A DNA stretch of 64,000 nt from a candidate division KSB1 bacterium (GCA_034521575.1 JAXHMJ010000003.1:496001-560000); one strand, 5' to 3'; numbered from the stretch's first letter, positions 9,350 to 17,992 are shown. The notes: generated by a model from the sequence alone, not told the origin. Made by a program: numbers and translations.

Positions 9350-10111
9350 ATGATAGAACTGTTACAAAAGAATTTGTTAACTACTTGCGGCAAAATGTTT
9401 ATCCGAATATTCCAAATGCAGAAATATCCCGAAGATAATAATAGAAACGAAAAGGAGATTGATGCTATAGCCGGACTTTTGGCTATTGAGCATACCAGTA
9501 TTGATACTATTACGAATCAACGTCTTGATTCATCAAGATTTATGAAGGCTATTGGTGATTTGGAGGATGAATTAAAAACTGAATTTCCTTATTATCTACG
9601 ATTAGTTATTCCATATGATGCTATTAAGAAAGGTCAGAATTGGAAAAAAATAAAAAATACAATGAGAAATTGGCTTTTAGAAAAGACTCCCGGATTACAG
9701 TATGGCAGAGAATATAATCGAATAGATATAAAAGAACTACCCTTTATATTTTGGATAAAAAAAGATAAAAACAGACACCATGGTTTATTTATTTGCAGGA
9801 ATGTTCCTGAAGATAAGTCATTATCTAAAAGAATAAAAAAACTTTTAGATAGGAAAGTAGACAAACTTTTAAAATATAACTCTGATGGCTATACAACTAT
9901 CTTGCTTATTGAATCTGATGATATTGCATTGATGAACGAAAATATATTAATAGCTTCAATTTGTGAATCTTATCATGGCAAGTTACCAGATAATGTTGAT
10001 CAAATTTGGTATGCTGATACAACTATTAAAGATAAATTGCTTTTTATAGACTTGACAGAAACCATAACTAACGATTGTGCGATGTATATAAATAATAAGG
10101 AATTTTGTTAA
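9350..10111 (+). CDS. Unrecognised protein, possibly nuclease-like
   Basis: A 253-aa frame with no family I can name. The segment NEKEIDAIAGLLAIEHTSID near residues 33-52 has the spacing of a PD-(D/E)xK-like core (acidic, acidic, then E-x-T after a hydrophobic strand). A nuclease is therefore possible but not shown. The likely true start is ATG 9346 in another frame. It reads TVTKEFVNYLRQNVYPNI, more protein-like than the overlapping in-frame N terminus, and joins the long frame if one base shifts near 9400-9410. The gene is AT-rich, follows the previous unknown gene after about 30 bases, and is followed by an ArdC-like fragment. Confidence is good that it is coding and low on function. Confidence 0.55.
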   Translation: MIELLQKNLLTTCGKMFIRIFQMQKYPEDNNRNEKEIDAIAGLLAIEHTSIDTITNQRLDSSRFMKAIGDLEDELKTEFPYYLRLVIPYDAIKKGQNWKKIKNTMRNWLLEKTPGLQYGREYNRIDIKELPFIFWIKKDKNRHHGLFICRNVPEDKSLSKRIKKLLDRKVDKLLKYNSDGYTTILLIESDDIALMNENILIASICESYHGKLPDNVDQIWYADTTIKDKLLFIDLTETITNDCAMYINNKEFC

Positions 10112-10170
10112 ACGGGAAAATAAAATCATATTAGTTTGTATTGTACTATTGTAAAGGGAGTATTTATCTG

Positions 10171-10524
10171 ATGGAGGAACAGGCCAATCTATTTCAGGAA
10201 CAGGAAGATAGGGAGATGCATACAAATTTGGCTCAATTATTCAGACAAAGCTTTGCATTGCAATCATCCAAAGAATATTTTGATATGCTGAATTTTATCA
10301 GCCGGTTTAAAAATTATTCTGCTTATAATAATATGTTGGTTTACATGCAGAATCCCAATGTAACTTTTTATGCAACAGCTAGAGATTGGTATAGGAAGTT
10401 TGGTCGCACCATAAAACGTTATGCACGCCCGATGGTTATTCTCGCACCAATGAGTTACATCATTTATTTCTGCTCATATTTTGCAGGATGCAGGGCTTGG
10501 AGGTTTACCTGTCCCACTATATAA
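10171..10524 (+). pseudogene. ArdC-like N-terminal domain protein, truncated
   Basis: The first 90 residues match the N-terminal ssDNA-binding-like domain shared by ArdC antirestriction proteins and related metallopeptidase proteins near restriction genes: ISRFKNYSAYNNMLVYMQNP, then ATARDWYRKFGRTIKRYARP and MVILAPM. Full proteins continue with a HExxH-type peptidase domain. Here the frame changes to unrelated residues after MVILAPM and ends about 25 codons later, so the peptidase part is gone. The start is ATG 10171, with GGGAG ten bases upstream; an upstream in-frame TTG at 10141 lacks a ribosome site. A deletion has apparently joined this fragment to the tail of another gene (next entry). 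Confidence 0.65.
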
Positions 10525-10660
10525 TCATTTGAGAAATCTCGATAAACGATGGGCAACTCGAGAAAATTTAGAAAAAGCTTATGAAAAATGGAAAGAGTAT
10601 AAAGATGAAGTATCCAGCTGGAAAGAACATTTACCTTGGCCTGCTGATTTTACATTGTAA
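10484..10660 (+). pseudogene. C-terminal remnant of an unidentified gene
   Basis: Frame 2 from 10484 reads QDAGLGGLPVPLYNHLRNLD, then KRWATRENLEKAYEKWKEYK and WKEHLPWPADFTL before TAA at 10658-10660. The composition and codon pattern look coding, yet there is no start codon and upstream sequence belongs to the ArdC-like fragment in another frame. It is probably the 3' end of a gene fused here by deletion. I do not recognise the family. Confidence 0.45.
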
Positions 10661-10720
10661 ATTATTAATATTCCTTTTTATTTCTGATACGCTCAATTTA
10701 TTTAATTCTTCAATCAAGAA

Positions 10721-11437
10721 TTATACTTTGTTATATTTTATAAAATCCTTAAAAAATCCTTTAAAATATGGGCTATTTTTAAAAGAATTTATGGGGATTT
10801 TTAGCTTTCCATCTTCAGTGAGAAAAAAATGTGTCAATTCAAGCGTGTCAGTATGACTTGAAACAAAAAAGATCCAAAAAGAGCCGCCCATAAAAAAACG
10901 ATATAAACGATGTCCTTCAAATTTTATGGAATCCGGTGGTAAAATCAAATCATCGAGAATTTCTTTTTTAGTAATTCTTAAAATAGCATATAGTAAGCAA
11001 GGATATTCAAGCCATCCACCTGGATTCTCTTCGATTAACATTTTCCTTATTTTTTCTTCATGGGGTCCTAAACTAATATTACTATAAAAAGTATTTGAAG
11101 AAATTGAAGCTCTCCATAAGATTGAAAGTTGAAATAATTTAAAATCTTTATAGTTTATATTTTCGATTGTCATAGGATTTCCTGGATTAACCAGTATTTC
11201 AGTCCCACCAAAAAAAACTTTTCTGACATGGTTTTCATATATACTCATCTGGTCTTCGCAATTTTTACACAGCAAATATTCTCTGATTCCCTTTTGTTCA
11301 TATCGCTGTCTCTGGTTCTCACTCAACGGTACAACATTTATCCTGTGTTTTTCATCATATAGTGGTTTAAAAAAAAATTCCGGTATAATATGGGAATTGC
11401 ATAGTTTTGTTTCTTTTTTACATAATTTACATTGCAT
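10721..11437 (-). CDS. HNH-like zinc-binding protein (putative endonuclease)
   Basis: A 238-aa protein that opens with MQCKLCKKETKLCNSHIIPE: a CxxC knuckle followed by C-x-SHIIPE. This is the signature of a group of HNH-like putative endonucleases. A second CxxC (LLCKNCED) lies near residue 58, so one zinc site made of two CxxC pairs is likely. The rest, including FFMGGSFWIFFVSSH, has no clear domain. It is transcribed towards the ArdC-like remnant (convergent) and is AT-rich. HNH proteins of this kind occur in defence islands and mobile elements. Whether it cuts DNA is not proven from sequence, and the second half of a full HNH motif is not obvious. Confidence 0.6.
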   Translation of the reverse strand: MQCKLCKKETKLCNSHIIPEFFFKPLYDEKHRINVVPLSENQRQRYEQKGIREYLLCKNCEDQMSIYENHVRKVFFGGTEILVNPGNPMTIENINYKDFKLFQLSILWRASISSNTFYSNISLGPHEEKIRKMLIEENPGGWLEYPCLLYAILRITKKEILDDLILPPDSIKFEGHRLYRFFMGGSFWIFFVSSHTDTLELTHFFLTEDGKLKIPINSFKNSPYFKGFFKDFIKYNKV

Positions 11438-11699
11438 AAAGGGGACCGTGTTGCGCGTTATTATTGGAGGTTAATATGATAAATTACTTTATTTTTTAGA
11501 CGACGGGAAACACAGTCTCGCGTTCAAAGGCGCCCGCACATACAATTGGGGTGCGAGGTTGTGAATTTGTTGAAGCTGAAATCACACATACCATCCCGCC
11601 TGTTAACTCGTGTAAAACGCTGCCCCGTTATGTACCTGGAGCCCCGATTGTTAAAACATACTAAATCCATAAATGGCATGCAAGCGATATTTACATTGT

Positions 11700-11894
11700 T
11701 CAGGCATCAGCCGGCTTGCCGGCGCACACCGACGCATAGTCTAAATCCGCTGATCTAATTTGATTGATGTACTGCTGAATGACAGGGCGTGATACGTTTA
11801 ACGGTCTTGAAATAGCGCGTTCACTAAGGTTTGCGCTTTCATAAATACGAATGATTTCCCGAATTTTTCTCATAGATATTCTCCTCATTGGCAT
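11700..11894 (-). mobile_element. istA: IS21-family transposase (IstA) N-terminal remnant
   Basis: A 64-codon piece starts MPMRRISMRKIREIIRIYE and continues through AISRPLNVSRPVIQQYI, the helix-turn-helix that opens IS21 IstA transposases. The frame leaves the family after SADLDY and stops. The DDE catalytic core and istB are absent, so the element is a dead fragment. It has a good ribosome site (GGAGG) upstream. Terminal repeats of the same element lie upstream at 11975-12039. Confidence 0.75.
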
Positions 11895-11974
11895 ATTTTT
11901 TCCTCCATTTGATGTTTCGAATAGAGGAAAATAAGAATTATGTTGAAATGTTTGGGAAATCTTTAAAATTAAAG

Positions 11975-12039
11975 TGGCAGGTTTCGATCGGAATGGGTGG
12001 CAGGTTTCAGCCGGAATGACCGGCAGTTTTCAGCGGAAC
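11975..12039 (-). repeat. IS21-type multiple terminal repeats (left end)
   Basis: Three imperfect direct copies of a 20-base unit lie head to tail: tggcaggtttcgatcggaat (11975-11994), tggcaggtttcagccggaat (11998-12017) and ccggcagttttcagcggaac (12020-12039). Serial terminal repeats upstream of istA are characteristic of IS21 elements. They mark the outer left end of the remnant. Confidence 0.7.
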
Positions 12040-12064
12040 AGTACGTACCGGGGTACGTACTGTT
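12037..12064. repeat. 13-bp inverted repeat, possible terminator
   Basis: Arms aacagtacgtacc (12037-12049) and ggtacgtactgtt (12052-12064) are perfectly complementary with a 2-base centre. The element lies between the IS21 end and the stop codon of the sugar isomerase-like gene (12083), so it could end that transcript. There is no U-tract, and it resembles the palindrome at 17926-17949. Confidence 0.5.
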
Positions 12065-12082
12065 TCCAATCCGGATGGTTTA

Positions 12083-12931
12083 TCAACTCTGCTTCAAATT
12101 CAGGAAATTCTCAAAGGCGTTTTCCACTGTTTGCATCGGCGGTGTATTTTTATTTTCTTCTTCAATGATAAACCATTCCGTGCCGCCCTCTGTCCGGCAG
12201 AATTCAATAACTTGCTGCCAGGGCACATCACCTTCTCCTACGATGGCGTTTTCGTTTTCTGCTGAATAGCCTTTACAATGCAGGGTTGTTGCGCGTCCCG
12301 GATATTTTTTCAGCGCTTCCATCACATTGGCGCCGCCGGCCATACCGTTTCCGGTATCCAGCTGCAGGATGACATTTTCTGTGGTATTGTCTGCAAACAC
12401 GTACCAGGGTATTTCACCGTCCAGTTCCTGGAATTCGTTTTTATGATTATGATAGCCAATGCGCAAATCAAATTGTTTGATAATTTCGGCAATTTTATTA
12501 AAGGTATCCGCCAGCTCTTTCCAGTCATCAATTGTCTGGCGTTGTTCTTCGGGGATTGAGGGGACGATCATGTTTTTGCAGCCGATGGTCAAACAATATT
12601 CAGCAGTGGCTTCCAGCTGCGCGCCGGTTACTTTGTTAAAATCGAGATGCGATCCGCAGCATTTTAACCCGTTGTCATCTAAAAATTTACGCATTTCTGT
12701 GGCCTGGTAACCAAAATAGCCGGCAAATTCAACGCCCTGGTAACCAATCTGCGCAACCTGTTTCAAGGTGCCCGGAAGGTCCTCTTCGACCTGTTCGCGC
12801 ACGGAATACAGTTGTAATCCGATAGGAATGCCCTTGATTTCAGGGGTTTGATCACAGGCAGAAATGCCCAAAGCCGCGGCAGCTGAAACGGCGCCTGTTG
12901 TTTTCATAAAATTCCGTCTTGATAAATTCAT
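12083..12931 (-). CDS. Tat-exported sugar phosphate isomerase/epimerase-like TIM barrel
   Basis: A 282-aa protein of the xylose-isomerase-like TIM-barrel superfamily (AP endonuclease 2 fold). The start is ATG 12931, preceded by GGAGG; the N terminus MNLSRRNFMKTTGA is a twin-arginine signal with a possible lipobox ending at C (GISAC). Barrel motifs include GLQLYSVREQ, GYQGVEFAGYFG, GYHNHKNEF (metal-ligand histidines) and LQLDTGNG. Family members isomerise or epimerise sugars or cyclitols; exported versions are common in polysaccharide-degrading FCB bacteria, but the substrate is unknown. It stands alone on the minus strand, about 280 bases downstream of the ATP-citrate-lyase pair and apparently not part of that operon. 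Confidence 0.85.
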   Translation of the reverse strand: MNLSRRNFMKTTGAVSAAAALGISACDQTPEIKGIPIGLQLYSVREQVEEDLPGTLKQVAQIGYQGVEFAGYFGYQATEMRKFLDDNGLKCCGSHLDFNKVTGAQLEATAEYCLTIGCKNMIVPSIPEEQRQTIDDWKELADTFNKIAEIIKQFDLRIGYHNHKNEFQELDGEIPWYVFADNTTENVILQLDTGNGMAGGANVMEALKKYPGRATTLHCKGYSAENENAIVGEGDVPWQQVIEFCRTEGGTEWFIIEEENKNTPPMQTVENAFENFLNLKQS

Positions 12932-13215
12932 TGTACAACCTCCGTTGATTTGTAATTTGCTGTTCAATTATTATAACAAAAAATGAACGTCTTTGCAATC
13001 CAAAAGTCTAAAGATTTGATGGGGTTCCCGGTTTTACGAGCGGGTATTTATCAAAAATCAGGCGTTTGTATTTCTGTTGATTTGTCCTCTCTGACTCGGT
13101 ACTCGGCAGATTTTGGTGCAAAAGTCGATTTTCCGGTTCAGGATCACATAAATCACAGGCGAAAGCCAGACCTTGATCTGGTCCGTCTGGTGATCCTTTT
13201 GTTGTTTGAAATGAT

Positions 13216-15933
13216 TTACAGCACAAACGTCAATTCACTTTGCGGCGTGCGGCAGTCCATGTCCTGGCCGCGATTGCGGTGATCGGCGATTTCGGCGGCC
13301 ACACCGATGGCTCGGCCGATTAGAAAGAGAATGAATACCAGGTCCTGCGCCTGGTGCATGCTGATCCGTCTTGATTTAAGATCATGCCAGATGAGTTTAA
13401 GCGTGATCACGGCGAGTACCGCATCTACATTGACACAAAATACATTGTTGGTGACGCCTTCATTGTGCAGTTCCTTGACCAGCTCGTGATAAAAGTCGAG
13501 GAAAATGTTGCGGATGCCCATTTTCTCGATTTGTTTTCTGATATAATCCTCGCGTGGATCAATATTTACCTGATTGCCTTTGAACACCGGGTGATTGATG
13601 CAGGGAATGCGTTTATAATTCAGGTGTCCCATCTCTTTTTGTTCTATTTTATAGGAACGGTAGGCCTTGGCTGCTTTATTGGCCAGCGCTGTCAGGTTAA
13701 TGCCAGAATTCAAATCCCCCGGATCGCCGAGCCCCGCTTTTTTGAACTGCTGCATGAGATAATCCACGGCTTCAAATCCGTTGCCGCCGTGCGCCAGACC
13801 CGTGTTGCAGAGAAATCCGGTGAACGCCAGTGAGATGTGGTTGCGGGCGCTGACTGATTCTTTGGCGCCTTTGGCGGAAAGGGTGCCGGGACCGTTGGTA
13901 ATGGTCAGACCGAGCAGCATCTTGAGTTCCGTCAATTCAGTTTCCGTGGGCTTGCGGTTCAGCAGAATTTTAAACACATTTTCTGTGAATGAAGTGGTGG
14001 GATGGAATTCTTTTGCAAGCGCCAGCTTTTTCCACATTTTATTTTTTTCAGGATCAATGACGCTGAACGCGACAAGACGTGCAACAATGAAAAAATAAAC
14101 CACTGCATCTTCCACATCCCGGCGGCTGATGCGTTTGCCCAGCATTGGATTCCAGAACAGACAGGTCAGGATGGAGGCCATAAGAAAAGCGTCGCGGTCT
14201 TTGATAAATTTTTTCTCAGAAGCAGCGATGGTCAGCACTTGCCGGCAGAAAAGCAGGGGAGGCCGTTTTTTGTCAGAATGCCCGACCTCTTTTAAAAGAT
14301 GATCGGTGAAATTGCCGGGCGCTTCCTCTTGCGCCGTAAGCAGTTCACGGATGATTTTTTTGCGCAGTGGTTCGGGCATCTCCGAGGCCCATCCGAATTC
14401 ACGCAAGGTGTCTATAATCCAGATCACTTTTTCGCGGACGGCTTTGAGAAGCGGGGCGTCTCCCAGCATGGCGATCTGCGAGCCAAGATAAGCGTTCGGC
14501 GTGCAGCCGCGTGCCTTGGCGATATTGATTTGTCCGATTTCACCATCGTCCAGTTTGAGAAAAGCGTTCAGCAGAAAATTTACCTTTCTGATATCTCTGG
14601 ACGCCGGCTGCACCTTGGCCAGTGCAAAAAACAGATTGTCCTCAACCGTGCGGGTGGACAAATCAAGTACGGGCGTCCCGTGCAGCTCTGCCACCAATGT
14701 TTTGGGATTGATGCGTGAAGCCGCTGATTTGTTGCGCATATTTTGCGTCAGACAGGTGGCGCCGACCTGTTTTGTGATTTCCTCAATCTGTTCTCCATAG
14801 GGGGACATGGCGCGTGTGACCGGCATATCCAGATTCGGCGGAAGTTTGAGCAGGTTGTCACTGACCCACAGCTTTAAGGAAAGATCGCCGGTCGATTTGA
14901 AATCCAGAGGTTCATCTATTTTTTTATAGACTGCTTTCATGGCATCGGGAAAATGCTGAATGGATGAAATGCGCACTCCTTTTTTGCCCACCACCGGATT
15001 GTCGGGGTCAAATACATCGCAGTCAAAATATTCGTCAAACCAGCGCTCTTTGGATTCCGCATCGTCGCCGCCGCCGGCCATGGCACCCGCATGTCCGCAG
15101 GCGCGCAGAATGTATTTTTTCCAGCGGCCGGTCACACAAACCACGATCGGTTTGTTGAATCCAAATCGGCGTGATCTGATCCATTCGATTGCCTGTTTTT
15201 CATAATATCCGCCGGGTTCTACGTAGAGCGCCACGGCTTTGGTACGCGGATCATTCTGCGCGGCATAGAGGAATTCCGGCAGTGCAAAATGGATATAAAC
15301 ATCTTTACCCGAACTGACAGCTGTACTGATACCGAATCCGCCGGTTTTCAGATATTCTGATATGGTGGTGGTGAAATTTCCGGAATTGGAGTGCAGAGCA
15401 ACCGAGCCTTTGACCAGCGACTCGTCGGGATGATCGCCTCCCAGGGCGCCGCCCACACGAACATGATCCCAGACATTCGCGACACCGAGACAGTTGGCGC
15501 CGACCACATCCACACCCGCTTCCTGGCAAATAAAACGGATATTGCGGGAGTCGCGGGTGGGTACTTTTTCCGTGATGATAATGATGCGCTTCAGGGCTTT
15601 ATTATAGGTCACCAGTTCCCAGGCGGCCTGACTCACAGCGGCCGGGGGCAGATAAATCACCCCGATATCAAACGGGATCTGATTTTTCACCACATCAAGC
15701 ACACTTCGGAATACGGGTATATTGCCCTTGTCGGTTTCCAGTCTGCCGAGACGGCCGTATTGAACACCGGCTACCACGTTGCCGCCGCTGTAAGTGTGTG
15801 AAACCGGCGTGACTTTGCGGCTTTCATTGCCGAGTATGTTGATCACACAGACGCGTGAATCCCGGGTTACCAGTTCTTCCAGTGAATAGATTCCGACATA
15901 ATAGGGAAACGGTTTTGTCATTTGACTTTTCAT
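13216..15933 (-). CDS. ATP-citrate lyase-like large subunit (SucD-like plus citrate synthase-like), extended
   Basis: 905 aa, well above the roughly 600 aa of known bacterial AclA. Residues 1-310 are a CoA-binding and ligase region like SucD/AclA, with the phosphohistidine motif ACGHAGAMAGG (H281) and NSGNFTTTISEY. The C-terminal region resembles the citrate-synthase lyase domain of ATP-citrate lyase, but divergently. NGPGTLSAKG has Asn680 where the first catalytic His is expected; NHPVFKG keeps a His (H781) but has Pro where Arg is usual; VNVDAVLAV keeps the Asp (D837). About 200 extra residues (430-650) precede this. With the partner subunit it should make or split citryl-CoA/citrate using ATP and CoA, in the cytoplasm. 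It overlaps the partner gene by 4 bases (translational coupling). Whether it cleaves citrate is uncertain because of the changed active site. Confidence 0.75.
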   Translation of the reverse strand: MKSQMTKPFPYYVGIYSLEELVTRDSRVCVINILGNESRKVTPVSHTYSGGNVVAGVQYGRLGRLETDKGNIPVFRSVLDVVKNQIPFDIGVIYLPPAAVSQAAWELVTYNKALKRIIIITEKVPTRDSRNIRFICQEAGVDVVGANCLGVANVWDHVRVGGALGGDHPDESLVKGSVALHSNSGNFTTTISEYLKTGGFGISTAVSSGKDVYIHFALPEFLYAAQNDPRTKAVALYVEPGGYYEKQAIEWIRSRRFGFNKPIVVCVTGRWKKYILRACGHAGAMAGGGDDAESKERWFDEYFDCDVFDPDNPVVGKKGVRISSIQHFPDAMKAVYKKIDEPLDFKSTGDLSLKLWVSDNLLKLPPNLDMPVTRAMSPYGEQIEEITKQVGATCLTQNMRNKSAASRINPKTLVAELHGTPVLDLSTRTVEDNLFFALAKVQPASRDIRKVNFLLNAFLKLDDGEIGQINIAKARGCTPNAYLGSQIAMLGDAPLLKAVREKVIWIIDTLREFGWASEMPEPLRKKIIRELLTAQEEAPGNFTDHLLKEVGHSDKKRPPLLFCRQVLTIAASEKKFIKDRDAFLMASILTCLFWNPMLGKRISRRDVEDAVVYFFIVARLVAFSVIDPEKNKMWKKLALAKEFHPTTSFTENVFKILLNRKPTETELTELKMLLGLTITNGPGTLSAKGAKESVSARNHISLAFTGFLCNTGLAHGGNGFEAVDYLMQQFKKAGLGDPGDLNSGINLTALANKAAKAYRSYKIEQKEMGHLNYKRIPCINHPVFKGNQVNIDPREDYIRKQIEKMGIRNIFLDFYHELVKELHNEGVTNNVFCVNVDAVLAVITLKLIWHDLKSRRISMHQAQDLVFILFLIGRAIGVAAEIADHRNRGQDMDCRTPQSELTFVL

Positions 15934-17198
15934 GCGACCCCTGCCTTTCTGCGGAACGCCTCAATGCCGTCCGTGCGCCACCATTTGTCCACGCGCAATG
16001 CGTAATTCAGCACTTCGATCATGGAGGTATCATACCCGAACATTTTATAGGGAAGTTTCAATCGGTCCAGAATGTCCTTGGCGTAAAACATCCCCCGGAT
16101 CAGGTTTGGGCCGCCGCGGCCGACGACCACGTACACGGGTTTGCGTCCGTGTTCGGCCATATGATCGCGCAGAGCATCGAACATGCCCTTGAATGTGACG
16201 AAGATATCCGTATTGTTGGCTTTGCCGCCGATGATCAGGATAGTGCTTGCCTTTTCCAGCCAGTGTTTGTAAACAATGCGACTGATTTTGTACATCTTGT
16301 CATAGGGCGGATTGCCGCCGAAATCGGATGAATAGATGGCTGCATCTCCCAGCGTTTCCGTGGCCGCACTGTTGGCGCCGCCGCCGAACATAAAGGGAAT
16401 GATTGATCCGTCGGGGTTCAATTCCAGGACATCACTTTGTCCCTGATAAGTGCGCAGTTGATTGATCTCGGATTCGAACGGCGTTAATTCCGACTGCAGG
16501 ATTGTATTGGGTAATTCCAGACGACGCCAGGCCGGATTGTCCTGGTCGAATGCTGCTTTGAAATCACAGGCCACCGGCAGCCAGCGGTTGCCCTGGCGTT
16601 TCAGGCGGATCGGATTGATCTCCAGCGTTGTCAGTCCGTAATTGTCATACAGCGCCCACAATTTGGGCAGATGTTGAACCAGAGGAGAAATATACTGCTC
16701 CGGACATCCGGTATCCACCAGGGCATTGGTAATGTCAAAGGATTTAATGCCGATAAACGGATCAATCCAGATTTCCTTTTTTTTATCAGGAGGAAGCTCC
16801 TCCACCTCCACACCGCCGTGCGGCGTGATGGTAAAAATGGGCTTTCGTTTTTGTGTGGATGTGGTGATACTGAAATAAACTTCAATCTCGGAGGGTACGT
16901 ATTCTTCAAAGATAACCCCGTTTGCTCTGACGGTGCGGCCTCCCCATTGATGTGAGACAAAATAGAGGTCCTCTTTTGCCTTCATGGCGTCCGCCAGGTT
17001 GTCCACAAATCGGATCAGCCCCGCTTTGCCTTTTCTCCCGACACCGCCGAAAAAGATGGGCTTGACCACCAGTTTTCCCGAGGTGTCCAGCATCTTTTGG
17101 ATCTCATCCATGACCACCCCGCTGCCGATGCATTTTACAACGGGAAATTCTACGAGTTTCAGCAGTTTGCTGCCGTAATACAAACCGGTGATTTGCAT
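15930..17198 (-). CDS. ATP-citrate lyase-like small subunit (ATP-grasp, SucC-like)
   Basis: A 422-aa ATP-grasp protein matching the small (AclB/SucC-like) subunit of ATP-citrate lyase. Recognisable pieces are KLVVKPIFFGGVGRKGKAGL (nucleotide-binding strand and glycine-rich loop), SHQWGGRTVRANGVIFEEYV, LTTLEINPIRL and FMFGGGANSAATETLGD (citrate-binding domain). VYVVVGRGGPNLIRGM near the C terminus fits the CoA-ligase region. It would phosphorylate and activate citrate together with the SucD-like subunit encoded directly downstream (4-base overlap). ATG at 17198 has a GGAG about 14 bases upstream. Length is close to the usual 400 aa. No other reductive TCA genes are in the window, so the physiological direction is open. 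Confidence 0.82.
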   Translation of the reverse strand: MQITGLYYGSKLLKLVEFPVVKCIGSGVVMDEIQKMLDTSGKLVVKPIFFGGVGRKGKAGLIRFVDNLADAMKAKEDLYFVSHQWGGRTVRANGVIFEEYVPSEIEVYFSITTSTQKRKPIFTITPHGGVEVEELPPDKKKEIWIDPFIGIKSFDITNALVDTGCPEQYISPLVQHLPKLWALYDNYGLTTLEINPIRLKRQGNRWLPVACDFKAAFDQDNPAWRRLELPNTILQSELTPFESEINQLRTYQGQSDVLELNPDGSIIPFMFGGGANSAATETLGDAAIYSSDFGGNPPYDKMYKISRIVYKHWLEKASTILIIGGKANNTDIFVTFKGMFDALRDHMAEHGRKPVYVVVGRGGPNLIRGMFYAKDILDRLKLPYKMFGYDTSMIEVLNYALRVDKWWRTDGIEAFRRKAGVA

Positions 17199-17992
17199 GG
17201 TTTCGTTACTCCATGAGTAAATGAACGCTTTATCGAGTTATGTATAAAGTATAATTGAAAGTCTGTTAATTTATTGTTGGAAAACAGCCTTGTCGCTATT
17301 GTCTTCTCAGACAGCGTTTCGCATGAGCAGATCAGATGAAGGATCATTCCTGAAGAATCGCGCAAGGGGATTTGCTCCAGTGAGCAGCAGCAAGCCGGGC
17401 CTGGCGGATGCGTGTTATTGAATGATAATTCCCAGGTATAAAGCGGCGTAAGACGGCAAGTGAACAAGGTGCTGCTGAATACTATCATGATGCCGGTGAA
17501 TAACAGGGGTATGCAGTTGGCGTATGATGTGAACGTCGTCAGGAACAATGTATATTCAGCTGTGGAAAAATATGCAGTGGAACGAGGGAGTGGACCGGTT
17601 TGGGGGTGTGCTGAAGAATGAGCGGCTTTGTTATTCCGACGGGCAGGGTTCATGAGCAGATAACCCCAAAACCCTGTGAACAGGAATGCCGATACAATAT
17701 TAACGAGATTAACAAAATCTGTCCAGATCATCAGAATCTCCATTGTACGGCAAGAGTATAGAAAGAATTGTTCTGATAGTCAAGGTAAAAATTGAAAATT
17801 AGGCAATTTCAGATGTTTTTTTTGAACTGTACATTGAATTCAGGAATTGCCCGCTTTGACGATTGAATCAACACCGATTTGGGTTAGTCTCAGTTAATTA
17901 GATACTTTTTAATTTATCGGATACTGCAAAACAGTATATACTGTTTTGCCAGAGTCCGATCGCTTCGCATAAACGGGACAAGCCTTTTTCTG
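17199..17992. other. Intergenic region, no supported gene
   Basis: About 800 bases between the AclB-like start and the stop of the PA14 glycoside hydrolase. A 194-codon minus-strand frame (17159-17743) runs through it and overlaps the aclB start. Its residue composition (rich in S, T, F, C, P without domain pattern) argues against coding. The region probably holds the promoter of the citrate-lyase pair. A perfect palindrome lies at 17926-17949. Confidence 0.5.
17926..17949. repeat. Perfect 24-bp palindrome
   Basis: gcaaaacagtat is followed directly by its exact reverse complement. It sits 44 bases beyond the stop of the minus-strand glycoside hydrolase. It could be a protein-binding dyad or the stem of a 3' hairpin; there is no loop or U-tract. 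Its AACAGTA ends are shared with the inverted repeat at 12037-12064. Confidence 0.55.

Noticed and set aside
17159-17743. Minus-strand frame of 194 codons upstream of the ATP-citrate-lyase genes
   Set aside because: It overlaps the start of the small-subunit gene, has no domain or ribosome site, and its residue mix (many S, T, F, C, P) looks like translated non-coding DNA.
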